A DNA stretch of 64,000 bases from Deinococcales bacterium (GTDB lineage Bacteria > Deinococcota > Deinococci > Deinococcales > JAAFIG01): positions 1-64,000 of the forward strand of contig JAAFIG010000016.1 of assembly GCA_013298595.1 (NCBI GenBank), in the 5' to 3' direction. The notes beneath the pieces are model-generated. The model made no database searches and was not told where the DNA came from. It worked only from the letters and a program-made list of their open reading frames with translations. This document shows positions 1-8,203 of the stretch, piece after piece. Position 1 is the stretch's first letter. Each line of letters starts with the position of its first letter. The position numbers were made by a program, and so were the translations under genes.

Positions 1-233
1 ACTGTGGTTAAGTATGCTCCTTGCAATTCTGAGGTTGCACCACCCAGCTCGAGCACCACTTTAGTACCTGTTTTCTTCTCAAAGCGATCAAAAATCGGTT
101 GCAGCAAATCGGGGCGGAACGTTGAACCAGCAAAGACACGGATGGTACTGTTTTGTGCCCCAACTTGCGTAAAAGCCAACGCACCTGCTGCTAAACCAAT
201 ACTACCGAGCATAACCAATGTTTTTAATTTCAT
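1..233 (-). CDS. Extracellular solute-binding protein, 3' end missing (ABC importer)
   Basis: Only the first 77 residues are present; the gene runs off the left edge. The start is ATG with a GGAGG Shine-Dalgarno nearby. Residues 1-26 form a Sec signal peptide (two Lys, hydrophobic stretch, small residues before Gln-Asn). The mature part begins with a beta strand and the segment VFAGSTFRPDLLQPIFDRF, followed by KKTGTKV, the usual opening of periplasmic binding proteins of the molybdate/sulfate/iron class that mature to about 250-340 residues. The ligand cannot be judged from this fragment. It lies downstream of the succinate-semialdehyde dehydrogenase gene on the same strand, with its own ribosome site. 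Confidence 0.75.
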   Translation of the reverse strand, partial: MKLKTLVMLGSIGLAAGALAFTQVGAQNSTIRVFAGSTFRPDLLQPIFDRFEKKTGTKVVLELGGATSELQGAYLTT

Positions 234-327
234 GGGAATTCCTCCAGAGTTAATTTTGTTGAACTAAGTCAATATACCTTAATCAGCCCAGCCTGAGAAG
301 CTCTTCACGGCTAGGAACTGATAAAAG

Positions 328-1764
328 CTAAGGCAAGGTAATACTGATGTATTTTAGCTCGAGGAACGCTTCGAGTCCCCAGCGCCCACCTTCACGTCCA
401 ACACCTGAGTTTTTCATGCCACCAAAAGGAGCTTGTGGTGCCATGGCACTCGGCACACCATCGTTAACACCAACAATACCGTACTCTAAGGCTTCGGCAA
501 CACGGTAAGCCCGACCAATATCTCGAGTCCAAATATACGCCGCTAAGCCATACTCGGTGTTGTTCGCCCACGCCACAGCATCGGATTCACTCGAGAAATT
601 GACCAGCGGTGCAACAGGTCCAAAGGTTTCTTCTTCGAGTATCCGCATGGTGGTGTTGACACCAGATAAAATAGTGGGTTCAAAGAATAAGCCACCTGTA
701 GCATGTCCACCAGTGACAATTTTTGCCCCTTTGGACACCGCATCTTGCACATGGGCTTGGACTTTCTCGAGGGTAGCTTTGTCTACCAACGGTCCGATGG
801 TGGTATCGGCATCAAGTGGATTGCCTAGCTTAAAACCTTTGGCTTGTGCCGCAAAAGCATCTTCAAAACTCGAGGTGAGGTGATCGTGGACATAGACTCG
901 GTTGCTGGCAACGCATTGCTGCCCAGCATTACGGAATTTAGAATTGGAAACAGTTAAGGCTGCCGCAATCACATCAGCATCTTCAAAAACAATAAACGGA
1001 GCATGTCCACCCAACTCGAGTGACATGCGTTTAAGGGTTGGCGCAGCTTGGGCATACAATAATTTGCCAACTTCGGTACTACCCGTAAACGTAATTTTAC
1101 GCACTCGAGCATCGGACATCAAAACCTTAGAAACAGGCACAGGATCAGCACAAGGCAGCACTTGAAAGGTATCTTTAGGTGCCCCAGCTTCGAGCCAGAG
1201 TTTTGCTAATAACAAAGCAGTTAATGGTGATTGCTCGGCGGGTTTAAGAATCACCACACAACCCGCCGCCAATGCAGGCGCAACTTTACGTGCAATCATT
1301 GCCGCAGGAAAATTCCACGGCGTGACAGCGTAGACCACACCCACAGGTTCAGGACGACTAAATGCCCGTTTTTGCGGAAAACGACTGGGGATAATCTCAC
1401 CAGCAATTCGCTCCGCTTCAGCCGCATACCACTCGATAGCAGTGGCACTGTACCCACTTTCGCCTCGAGACTCGACCATTGGTTTTCCCATCTCGAGGGT
1501 CATGGCAGTAGCAATTTCTTCGGCGTGAACACGAATTAACTGTGCCCATTTTTGCATGATAATACTGCGTTCAAACCCAGAAGTGAGCTTAAAACTCGAG
1601 AAAGCAGTCACTGCTGCCTCGAGTGCTTCTTTAGCCTCGAACACACCACAATCAGCAATTTCGGCTACGGTCGAACCATCAAATGGGTTGATAACAGGAA
1701 AGGTTTTTTCAATGGTTTGCCAACCACCAGCGACAAGGGCTTGACGAGCAACAGTTTGATACAT
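328..1764 (-). CDS. gabD: NAD(P)-dependent succinate-semialdehyde dehydrogenase
   Basis: Aldehyde dehydrogenase superfamily protein of 478 residues, the normal length for the family. It should oxidise succinate semialdehyde to succinate, for example in GABA or polyamine breakdown. Visible motifs are TPWNFP in the cofactor-binding domain, FTGSTEVGK, the general-base glutamate in LELGGHAP, the catalytic cysteine in NAGQQCVASNR, and the conserved ETFGPV and PFGGMKNSG near the C-terminus. The start chosen is the internal ATG preceded by AAGGAG six bases upstream; the longer frame starting nine codons earlier lacks a ribosome site. The family is certain; substrate preference rests on overall similarity to GabD-type enzymes and could extend to other semialdehydes. 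Confidence 0.87.
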   Translation of the reverse strand: MYQTVARQALVAGGWQTIEKTFPVINPFDGSTVAEIADCGVFEAKEALEAAVTAFSSFKLTSGFERSIIMQKWAQLIRVHAEEIATAMTLEMGKPMVESRGESGYSATAIEWYAAEAERIAGEIIPSRFPQKRAFSRPEPVGVVYAVTPWNFPAAMIARKVAPALAAGCVVILKPAEQSPLTALLLAKLWLEAGAPKDTFQVLPCADPVPVSKVLMSDARVRKITFTGSTEVGKLLYAQAAPTLKRMSLELGGHAPFIVFEDADVIAAALTVSNSKFRNAGQQCVASNRVYVHDHLTSSFEDAFAAQAKGFKLGNPLDADTTIGPLVDKATLEKVQAHVQDAVSKGAKIVTGGHATGGLFFEPTILSGVNTTMRILEEETFGPVAPLVNFSSESDAVAWANNTEYGLAAYIWTRDIGRAYRVAEALEYGIVGVNDGVPSAMAPQAPFGGMKNSGVGREGGRWGLEAFLELKYISITLP

Positions 1765-1857
1765 ATTGAACTCCTTAACTTGATACACCAAGTCTACCTT
1801 TTTGTCACATAATTATGCGCTATGGCAATACAGCCATCGAGTTTGACTGGATTACAT

Positions 1858-1863
1858 TAGAAT
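1858..1863 (+). promoter_or_regulatory. -10 box of leaderless aroE
   Basis: TAGAAT ends 7 nt before the aroE ATG at 1871. No Shine-Dalgarno is visible, so transcription should begin at or next to the start codon. Confidence 0.55.
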
Positions 1864-1870
1864 CTCTATC

Positions 1871-2683
1871 ATGTACCCAACTCGAGCATACTTGTTCGCC
1901 CATCCCGCCAAACACAGCCTCTCCCCTACCATGCACAATACCGCCCTCGAGCATTTGGGCATCGCCGCGCAGTACGAAGCCAAAGATGTAGCACCACAAG
2001 ACTTACAAGCCAATCTCGAGGCATTACGAACTTCTGGTGCTTGGGGCGTAAACTTGAGTATCCCACATAAAGAAACTGTGCTCGAGTTTTTAGATAGTAT
2101 TACCCCAGAAGCTCGAGCCATTGGTGCTGTCAATACCATCGTGGTTAAACATAACAAGCTCAAGGGTTTGAACACCGATGCCCCAGGTTTTATGCAGAGT
2201 TTACGCGAAGCTGGCTTAACCGAATTTGCGGATCTCGAGGTGGTTATTCTTGGTGCTGGCGGTGCAGCTCGAGGCATTGTTTATGCTTTACAACAAGCCG
2301 AAGCTCGAGTACAAATTCATAATCGCACATGGAAACGAGCCGAAGTTCTCGCTACAGATTTTGATGCCCAAGCCTTAACCGATTCAGACCTTCGACAAGC
2401 CATAAAAAACTGCGATTTACTGGTCAATACTACCAGTGTCGGACTCGAGAACCCAAACGAAACACCCACCATTTTTCTACCAAAACAAGGTTGGGTATGC
2501 GATATTGTTTATAAACCGCTCGAGACAAAACTATTACGTGATGCTCGAGCCACTGGGTTACATAGCATAGATGGATTAGGAATGCTTGTACACCAAGGCG
2601 CACTTGCTCTCGAGCATTGGATAGGGCAACCTGCACCAATTGAAATCATGCGAAGCGCCGCAATGAAAAAATTAGGGTATTGA
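1871..2683 (+). CDS. aroE: Shikimate dehydrogenase
   Basis: Reduces 3-dehydroshikimate to shikimate with NADPH in aromatic amino acid synthesis. The protein has 270 residues, typical for AroE. The substrate-binding motif HSLSP lies near residue 15, the catalytic pair is Lys67 in SIPHKE and Asp102 in NTDAPG, the Rossmann motif GAGGAARG is near residues 126-133, and the NRT signature follows the next strand. The C-terminal GLGMLVHQGALALE matches the family end. It is monocistronic, with a TAGAAT box 7 nt upstream of the ATG. The gene holds about 13 CTCGAG copies, nearly all as Leu-Glu or x-Arg codons. Confidence 0.95.
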   Translation: MYPTRAYLFAHPAKHSLSPTMHNTALEHLGIAAQYEAKDVAPQDLQANLEALRTSGAWGVNLSIPHKETVLEFLDSITPEARAIGAVNTIVVKHNKLKGLNTDAPGFMQSLREAGLTEFADLEVVILGAGGAARGIVYALQQAEARVQIHNRTWKRAEVLATDFDAQALTDSDLRQAIKNCDLLVNTTSVGLENPNETPTIFLPKQGWVCDIVYKPLETKLLRDARATGLHSIDGLGMLVHQGALALEHWIGQPAPIEIMRSAAMKKLGY

Positions 2684-2684
2684 C

Positions 2685-2707
2685 AAGGCATGCCTCGCCC
2701 CTACGGT
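2685..2707. repeat. Partial copy of the intergenic GC-rich palindrome
   Basis: GGCATGCCTCGCCCCTACG just after aroE matches one arm plus the centre of the perfect palindrome at 35857-35886; the other arm has decayed. Confidence 0.7.
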
Positions 2708-2827
2708 TTACGAACGTCTTTATCGTCACAGGCGACCAAAATCACATACACAGCTCGAGCCTTCATCTTTTATCCTTTAGCATCCCACATCACAGCTTTT
2801 TTATCTCGAGAAGCGCACAATATTGCT

Positions 2828-3109
2828 ATGAAAGCAATTTGGAATGGTGAAGTGATCGCAGAATCCTCGGATACCGTAGTGGTAGAAGGGAATCATTATT
2901 TTCCTGCCGAGAGTGTCAAGGCAGCGTTTTTGCGTGCCTCGAGCACCCATACAACTTGTCCTTGGAAGGGTGTAGCGAGTTACCATTCACTTGAGGTGAA
3001 TGGGCAAATCAATGCGGATGCAGCTTGGTTTTATCCAACCCCCAAGGATGCGGCTAAGCAAATAGCTGGGCGGATTGCGTTTTGGAAAGGTGTACAAGTC
3101 AGCGCATAA
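2828..3109 (+). CDS. DUF427 family protein
   Basis: A 93-residue single-domain protein matching DUF427: it opens with KAIWNGEVIAESSDT, then HYFP, the cysteine/tryptophan segment TTCPWKGVASYHSL, and ends with AAWFYP and IAFWKGVQV. The family folds as a small beta barrel; its biochemical role is unknown. The ATG at 2828 was chosen because the domain starts there and the upstream part of the open frame crosses the decayed palindrome at 2685-2707 and has no family similarity. It is followed after 20 nt by the acyltransferase gene on the same strand, possibly as an operon. Confidence 0.8.
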   Translation: MKAIWNGEVIAESSDTVVVEGNHYFPAESVKAAFLRASSTHTTCPWKGVASYHSLEVNGQINADAAWFYPTPKDAAKQIAGRIAFWKGVQVSA

Positions 3110-3129
3110 TTCGTGTCAGAATAGAAAGT

Positions 3130-3864
3130 GTGATTGTAGCCGAAAAACATCCGTTTTTCACACCGTTCTGGCAATGGTTTATTGAAAGTAGCACTCGGAA
3201 TCATTTCTCGAGTGTGCGTTGTTTGGTTGTGCAACCTGATTCTTTGCCTATCACAACGTTATGGCATGGTACGCATGTTTCTTGGTGGGATGGGTACTTG
3301 GGTTTGCAGTTGGCTCGGCATTTACAACTCGAGTTTCGGGTGATGATGCTTGAGGAGAATTTAAAAAAGTATCGTTTTTTGCGGTTTGCTGGGGCATTTG
3401 GTATTGATCGGGGTCGTTCCAGAGGAGCGCTTGAGAGTTTGCGTTATGCTGTCTCAGAGTTGCAACAACCTATGCCTCGAGCGTTACTGATGTTTCCTAG
3501 TGGTGAGATTGGTAGTCCACATTTGCGTCCAATACCTTTTGAATCTGGGGTGGCAACATTGGCAAATTTGGCAGCTAAAAATCAGGATTTACGGGTGCGT
3601 CCGTTGGCTTTTCGGCTCGAGTATCATAACGAGGCAAAACCAACAGCATATTTGCGATTAGGCGCACCTCGAGTTGTGGCTGTTGGTACAAGTAGTGCAG
3701 CACTGACTGATTTGTTACGCGATGATCTCGAGCAAACTGCTAATGCTTTACATCAGGATTTACTCGAGCAACAACTCGAGGCATATACAGTGTTGCTACG
3801 TGGTGGCTTGGGTATCGCAGAACAATGGGACACTATTCGGCGCAGTTTTGGGGTTAAAGTCTAA
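3130..3864 (+). CDS. PlsC-like lysophospholipid acyltransferase
   Basis: About 244 residues. The acyltransferase motif HX4D appears as HVSWWD in the segment LWHGTHVSWWDG. A second block, FGIDRGRSRGALESL, and FPSGEIG (equivalent of the FPEG/EGTR block) follow at the family spacing. It probably moves an acyl chain to a glycerol or glycosyl acceptor at the membrane; the exact acceptor is unknown, and distant relatives acylate carotenoid glycosides. No strong transmembrane segment is seen. The start GTG at 3130 is chosen because the longer frame overlaps the preceding gene; other starts are possible. Its stop shares the four bases CTAA (3861-3864) with the stop of the convergent amidase gene. Confidence 0.75.
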   Translation: MIVAEKHPFFTPFWQWFIESSTRNHFSSVRCLVVQPDSLPITTLWHGTHVSWWDGYLGLQLARHLQLEFRVMMLEENLKKYRFLRFAGAFGIDRGRSRGALESLRYAVSELQQPMPRALLMFPSGEIGSPHLRPIPFESGVATLANLAAKNQDLRVRPLAFRLEYHNEAKPTAYLRLGAPRVVAVGTSSAALTDLLRDDLEQTANALHQDLLEQQLEAYTVLLRGGLGIAEQWDTIRRSFGVKV

Positions 3865-4790
3865 CAAGTGGGGTTTTGCAAAAAAAGCTCGAGCGCAACC
3901 CGAATGCCTTTAGCTACTGCCACGCGAAATGTTTCATCTTGTAGGGCTTTGCCGTCAATGAAGTTAGTATGAAAACCAACTTCAAGAATCACACTGGGCA
4001 TCAGTGCAAAGCCATTTTCGCCATACTGATTGGATTGGTTTGTACTGGCATCACCCCAGCGCAAATCGGGTCGCTCGAGCCGAATTTGTTTTGGCACAGC
4101 TATTGCCAAGTTTTTCGCAAGACAAGCATTTTTTGCCCCTAAAGTTCTTGGCGCGACTCGTAAAAAACTACGCTCCCCATAAAAAACTTGTGTACCTCGA
4201 GCTAAAGGGTTGCCAGCATTGCTATGCAAACTCAGTAGCAAATCGGTTTGTTCGAGATTAGCGTACAAGGGTCTGGCACGAATATCTTGGGCTAATCGGC
4301 AATCACCTCGCAAAGAATACCCTCGAGAATTCCAAATGCCTTTGTTTACACCTATCCGTGAAAGATGATGTTTACTGGCTTCACGCCAAACAGGTTCGCC
4401 ACTGGCACCTGATTTTGTTGCCTCGAGTTCGCGTGTGGTTAAAACCACTGCGCCTGCTGCTTGCAAAATACGTTTAACAGTCCGAGCCATGCGGATATTT
4501 GAATCATCCTCGAGTACAAAAACGCTGTAACCATTTGGTTTTGGACGCTGAAAACCCCAATTATTTTCTTCGGTGAGGGTAAAACCATGCCCAGGATTAA
4601 GCATGATTCGTGTGCCTGCAAGGGTTTGCGGAGTGGCTCTGGGTAAGGCAAAATTTGGCGTGGGTGTACCTGTGCAACCCACTTCTAAAGCTGGTTCACG
4701 GAACCTTTTGGGTACGAGTACAAACCACGCCAGTATCCCAATCACAATCAGGAGCAGCACAATCCAACCGGGTTTGACTCGAGTCGTCAT
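3861..4790 (-). CDS. N-acetylmuramoyl-L-alanine amidase (Amidase_3), membrane-anchored
   Basis: Cleaves the stem peptide from muramic acid in peptidoglycan. About 309 residues: a basic N-terminus, one transmembrane helix (residues about 9-26, WIVLLLIVIGILAWFVLV), a linker, then the zinc amidase domain. Zinc ligands are visible as the His in MLNPGHG, the Glu in EDDSNIRMART, the His in LLSLHSNAG and the catalytic Glu in VILEVGFHTN. The ATG at 4790 is preferred over the start 38 codons earlier because that extension carries no domain and lies antisense to the 54-aa gene at 4846-5010. The protein should sit in the cell envelope facing the wall. Confidence 0.88.
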   Translation of the reverse strand: MTTRVKPGWIVLLLIVIGILAWFVLVPKRFREPALEVGCTGTPTPNFALPRATPQTLAGTRIMLNPGHGFTLTEENNWGFQRPKPNGYSVFVLEDDSNIRMARTVKRILQAAGAVVLTTRELEATKSGASGEPVWREASKHHLSRIGVNKGIWNSRGYSLRGDCRLAQDIRARPLYANLEQTDLLLSLHSNAGNPLARGTQVFYGERSFLRVAPRTLGAKNACLAKNLAIAVPKQIRLERPDLRWGDASTNQSNQYGENGFALMPSVILEVGFHTNFIDGKALQDETFRVAVAKGIRVALELFLQNPTC

Positions 4791-4832
4791 ACGCGCCTGA
4801 TTCTGACTTGTTGAAAATGAGAAGTCTTGGTG

Positions 4833-4838
4833 TAGGCT
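4833..4838 (+). promoter_or_regulatory. -10 box of the 54-aa gene
   Basis: TAGGCT with a 7-nt gap to the ATG at 4846; this is what lifts the short frame above chance. Confidence 0.5.
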
Positions 4839-4845
4839 GTTTTGC

Positions 4846-5010
4846 ATGGCTAAACCAAGCAAACGCAAGTACTTACAAACCTTTCTCGAGCGCAGTTTAA
4901 GCATTCAAAGCCAGAGTCCACAACCCGAAAGTTTTGCATCTTTGATTCTTTGGTTACAAGACAAACTCGAGCAGAATTCGCAGCGCAAACAGAAAACAAA
5001 GAAACGTTGA
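4846..5010 (+). CDS. Small basic protein, 54 residues, unknown function
   Basis: A short frame encoding MAKPSKRKYLQTFLERSLSI followed by a Ser/Gln/Pro-rich middle, the amphipathic segment FASLILWLQDKLEQ and a strongly basic tail (QRKQKTKKR). Support for a real gene: a TAGGCT -10 box exactly 7 nt before the ATG, two in-frame CTCGAG copies coding Leu-Glu as in neighbouring genes, and position 17 nt ahead of the next gene, which has its own TACACT box. The composition suggests nucleic-acid or ribosome binding, but no family is recognised. It is antisense to the upstream region of the amidase gene. Confidence 0.6.
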   Translation: MAKPSKRKYLQTFLERSLSIQSQSPQPESFASLILWLQDKLEQNSQRKQKTKKR

Positions 5011-5016
5011 AACAAG

Positions 5017-5022
5017 TACACT
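5017..5022 (+). promoter_or_regulatory. -10 box of the MBL-fold gene at 5028
   Basis: TACACT, 5 nt before the ATG at 5028, overlapping the end region of the preceding 54-aa gene. Confidence 0.5.
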
Positions 5023-5027
5023 AAAGT

Positions 5028-5870
5028 ATGTCTTGGGTTCAACACAAAAAAATGGGTATCGCTGATATTTACACCCTCACCGATGGAATGTTTCGCTTAG
5101 ACGGTGGTGCCATGTTTGGTACTGTGCCCAGAGTATTATGGGAGAAAAAATGCCCACCTGATGAAAAAAATCGTATTACCTTACGGATCAATCCGCTGCT
5201 GATTCAATTGCGTGGCAAAAATATCCTGATTGAAACAGGTATGGATGATAAAAGCGGTGAGAAATTCGAGACGATGTTTGCAGTAGACCGCGATGAAACC
5301 ATTTTTTCTTGTTTACGCGAAATCGGACTCGAGCCAGATGATATTGATTTAGTGATTAATACCCATTTGCATTTTGACCATGCAGGGCGAAACACCACAC
5401 CCTTACTCGAGCCAACCTTTAAAAATGCGCGGTATATTGTCTCTCATCAGGAACTCCACGAGGCTACCCACACCCATGAACGCAACCGAGCCAGCTATAA
5501 CGCCCATAACTTCGAGCCTATTCTCGAGGCAAATCTGTTTGATACCTTCGATGGTAGCGCCGAAATTTACCCCGAATTACACCTTGTGCCTGTGCCTGGG
5601 CATAACTTAGGGCAAAATGCTGTGCGTTTTAGTTCCAATGGACAAACCTTGATTTATACTGCTGATTTACTACCAACCACGGCTCATATTGCGTATCCGT
5701 ACATCATGGGTTACGACTTATACCCAGTCACCACGCTCGAGACTCGCAAACGCTTATTCCCAGAATGGTATGCCGAAGCGGCTGTTCTTTGCCCACCACA
5801 CGATCTCAATATTCCGTGGGGGTGGCTCGAGACCAACACCAAAAATGGGTTTGACTTTGAATATCAGTAA
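5028..5870 (+). CDS. Metallo-beta-lactamase-fold hydrolase
   Basis: 280 residues with the diagnostic metal motif THLHFDHAG near residue 115, a further ligand in VPGHNLGQN and an aspartate in YTADLLPTT, and a late histidine in CPPHDLN. The layout resembles quorum-quenching lactonases and related MBL-fold esterases (ETGMDD early, VINTHLHFDHAG in the middle), so hydrolysis of a lactone or ester is plausible, but the substrate is not deducible. No signal peptide is seen, so it should be cytoplasmic. Confidence 0.82.
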   Translation: MSWVQHKKMGIADIYTLTDGMFRLDGGAMFGTVPRVLWEKKCPPDEKNRITLRINPLLIQLRGKNILIETGMDDKSGEKFETMFAVDRDETIFSCLREIGLEPDDIDLVINTHLHFDHAGRNTTPLLEPTFKNARYIVSHQELHEATHTHERNRASYNAHNFEPILEANLFDTFDGSAEIYPELHLVPVPGHNLGQNAVRFSSNGQTLIYTADLLPTTAHIAYPYIMGYDLYPVTTLETRKRLFPEWYAEAAVLCPPHDLNIPWGWLETNTKNGFDFEYQ

Positions 5871-6005
5871 ATAGCTTGCCTGAACCATTTTTGGAGTGCT
5901 TTTCTCGAATTATCATGATATTTTCAACAATTAGCCTGCAAATATGCGAAAAAGACACAATTTTTTCCTCACCAAAAGACTAGCAAAAATACATCAATAT
6001 CGTAC

Positions 6006-6011
6006 TAAAAT
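6006..6011 (+). promoter_or_regulatory. -10 box of the 112-aa gene
   Basis: TAAAAT, then the 6 nt TAGAAC, then the ATG at 6018. The preceding intergenic stretch is AT-rich. Confidence 0.45.
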
Positions 6012-6017
6012 TAGAAC

Positions 6018-6356
6018 ATGATCACAGTTTTTTCAAAAGGGAACACCAATCAGGTGCATCTTGGGCAACCTCAGGTTGAGCAACCAGCAAGTATTCATGG
6101 GCGTTGGCGAGCCATAGATACCAATCAAACATGGCACAGGCTCGAGATTCTTGAAAATTATCAAATTCGTTTACTCACCAATACAGGTGTTATGTTCCAC
6201 GGCAAAATAGAATTGCATAACGATGAAAAATGTACCCTCGTGCTGCTGGATCGGCAAAATGATGCACAACAACTCGAGGGAACTTGGTGCTTATGGTTTG
6301 GCGTTTTAGACCTTTGTTTTCGTGGTGAATACATGATTTTCAGCGTAGCCAACTAG
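6018..6356 (+). CDS. Hypothetical protein, 112 residues
   Basis: No family recognised. The protein is rich in alternating hydrophobic residues (WHRLEILENYQIRLLTN, GVMFHGKIEL, TLVLLDR, GTWCLWFGVLDLCFRGEYM), suggesting a small antiparallel beta barrel or lipocalin-like fold. There is no signal peptide or transmembrane helix. Two CTCGAG copies sit in frame as Arg- or Leu-Glu-type codons, matching the local pattern. Its TAG stop overlaps the stop of the convergent pckA gene in the palindrome CTAG at 6353-6356. Confidence 0.65.
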   Translation: MITVFSKGNTNQVHLGQPQVEQPASIHGRWRAIDTNQTWHRLEILENYQIRLLTNTGVMFHGKIELHNDEKCTLVLLDRQNDAQQLEGTWCLWFGVLDLCFRGEYMIFSVAN

Positions 6357-7951
6357 TTTTTTGGTGCTGAGGCAATCACTTCGGGACTGACAAATTCCTC
6401 AAATTGCTTAAAGTTTTGTGCAAACATACCCGCAAGTTTTTGGGCTTGAACATCGTATTCTTCGCTGTTCGCCCATGAATCTCGAGGATTCAAAACCGAA
6501 TTTGGCACGCCGTTAATCTCGAGTGGCATGGCTAAATTAAAAATGGGATGTTGAATCGTTTGGCTGTGCTCGAGTTGCCCATTTAAAGCTGCTCGAATCA
6601 TTGCCCGAGTGTGTTTGATACTGATGCGGTTGCCAATACCATAAGCACCACCACTCCAACCTGTATTGACAAGCCAAACTTGTGTGCCGTGTTGCTGAAT
6701 TTTTTCGCGCAGCAAATCGGCGTACACATGTGGTTCTCGAGTTAAAAATGGTGCCCCAAAAGCTGTTTCAAATGATGCTTGGGGTTCGGTAATCCCTTTT
6801 TCTGTACCTGCAATTTTAGCAGTGTAACCATTCAGGAAGTAATACATGGCTTGTTCTGGTGTCAGTTTTGAGATTGGTGGTAGAACACCAAAGGCATCGG
6901 CTGCCAAAAAAATAATGTGTTTAGGATGCCCGCCAATACTAGGAATTCGTGCATTTTCGATGTTGGTTAATGGATAAGCTGCCCTAGTATTTTCGGTGAG
7001 TTTATCAGAATTTAAATCCAATTCCCTTGTTTGCAAGTCAAAAACAACATTCTCGAGGACAGTACCAAAAGTACGAGTGGTTTTATAAATTTGTGGTTCG
7101 GCTTCGGGGTTGAGTTTTATTACTTTAGCGTAGCAACCCCCTTCAAAGTTAAAAACGCCATCATCTGACCAGCCGTGTTCGTCATCACCAATTAAATCGC
7201 GTTCTGGGTCTGCCGAAAGTGTGGTTTTGCCGGTGCCACTCATCCCAAAAAATAGGGCAACATCTTCTTGTTTGCCAATATTTGCTGAGCAGTGCATGGG
7301 CATCACATTACCAGCGGGTAACAAATGATTGAGCACCGTAAAAATACTTTTTTTAATTTCACCAGCGTAACTTGTGCCAACAATAATCACCAATTTACGT
7401 TTTAAGGAAATAGCAATTTGGGTTTCTGATCTCGAACCATGACGTTCTGGATTTGCTTTAAAACTTGGGGCACTAATCACCGTAAAATTGGGAGTAAACA
7501 ACGGTGTATCAGCATATGGGCAAGGAATAAATAAATTACGGGCAAAATGATTATGCCAAGCATTCTCGGTAACAACTCGGACATTTAAACGATAACGCAT
7601 ATCCGCACCAGCAAAGCAATCAAGCACAAAGGCTTCTTTGTTGTTGTAATGCTCGAGCACATCTTTGTGCAGCGTCTCGAATTTACTTTCCTCAAGTTCT
7701 TGTTGGTACGGGCTTGCCCACCAAATTTCGTGTCCAAAAATGGGTCCTCGAACCACAAATTTGTCTTTGGCACTGCGTCCTGTGTGTTGTCCTGTATGAG
7801 CAATAAAAGCACCAAATCTCGAGAGCCAGCCTTCGTTGCGGCGCACTGCTTCTTCGATTAAACGCGTAGTTGGTAGGTTGTAATGGATTTGTTTGGTGGT
7901 AAAGCCTTGGGTCTCGAGAGGCGTGGCACGGGTTGAATCGGCTACAAGCAT
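6353..7951 (-). CDS. pckA: Phosphoenolpyruvate carboxykinase (ATP)
   Basis: Converts oxaloacetate and ATP to PEP and CO2, the entry step to gluconeogenesis. 532 residues, the normal size of the ATP-dependent family. Motifs: HTGRSAKDKF near residue 55, the substrate/metal site AGEIKKS with MPMHCSAN, the kinase-1a loop FGMSGTGKTTLSAD, the kinase-2-like GDDEHGWSDDGVFNFEGGCYAK, and LVNTGWSGG plus the C-terminal adenine region RISIKHTRAMI. The start ATG has AGGAGA upstream. Expression is probably under a repressor, since two near-identical 15-bp sites flank the -10 region (7964-8024). Confidence 0.96.
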   Translation of the reverse strand: MLVADSTRATPLETQGFTTKQIHYNLPTTRLIEEAVRRNEGWLSRFGAFIAHTGQHTGRSAKDKFVVRGPIFGHEIWWASPYQQELEESKFETLHKDVLEHYNNKEAFVLDCFAGADMRYRLNVRVVTENAWHNHFARNLFIPCPYADTPLFTPNFTVISAPSFKANPERHGSRSETQIAISLKRKLVIIVGTSYAGEIKKSIFTVLNHLLPAGNVMPMHCSANIGKQEDVALFFGMSGTGKTTLSADPERDLIGDDEHGWSDDGVFNFEGGCYAKVIKLNPEAEPQIYKTTRTFGTVLENVVFDLQTRELDLNSDKLTENTRAAYPLTNIENARIPSIGGHPKHIIFLAADAFGVLPPISKLTPEQAMYYFLNGYTAKIAGTEKGITEPQASFETAFGAPFLTREPHVYADLLREKIQQHGTQVWLVNTGWSGGAYGIGNRISIKHTRAMIRAALNGQLEHSQTIQHPIFNLAMPLEINGVPNSVLNPRDSWANSEEYDVQAQKLAGMFAQNFKQFEEFVSPEVIASAPKN

Positions 7952-7963
7952 GGGTTTCTCCTA

Positions 7964-8024
7964 AAGCGAACGTTTGTTTGGAATACAACTATAAAAAATG
8001 CGTTCTCAGAAACGAACGCTTGTT
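7964..8024 (-). promoter_or_regulatory. pckA promoter with a duplicated operator-like site
   Basis: Two direct copies of a 15-bp element, AAGCGAACGTTTGTT at 7964-7978 and AAACGAACGCTTGTT at 8010-8024 (plus-strand reading), differ at two positions and start 46 bp apart. Between them, on the minus strand, is a -10-like TATAGT (7988-7993). One copy lies upstream of the -10, about where RNA polymerase contacts the -35 region; the other lies between the -10 and the ribosome site. That placement fits repression, for example by a TetR- or LacI-type protein responding to carbon source. The regulator is not in this window as far as can be told. Confidence 0.6.
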
Positions 8025-8203
8025 AGGTAATTGTACTCGTTCAAGACTGAACTCGCAAGCTCAAACTTGTCACTGACTCGAGAACAAAAGACAACAAACT
8101 TATGAATAATAAAATGAGATTCAAGTGCACAAGAACAAGTCCTAGACACCATAAACCTTCAGATTTGTGCAACCATGCTACTGTAGTATTTCGGAGGTTA
8201 ACC

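Noticed and set aside
2696-2766. Minus-strand 21-codon frame MKARAVYVILVACDDKDVRK with an AAGGAT-like site
   Set aside because: Too short to judge, overlaps the decayed palindrome, and no promoter box is at the expected place.
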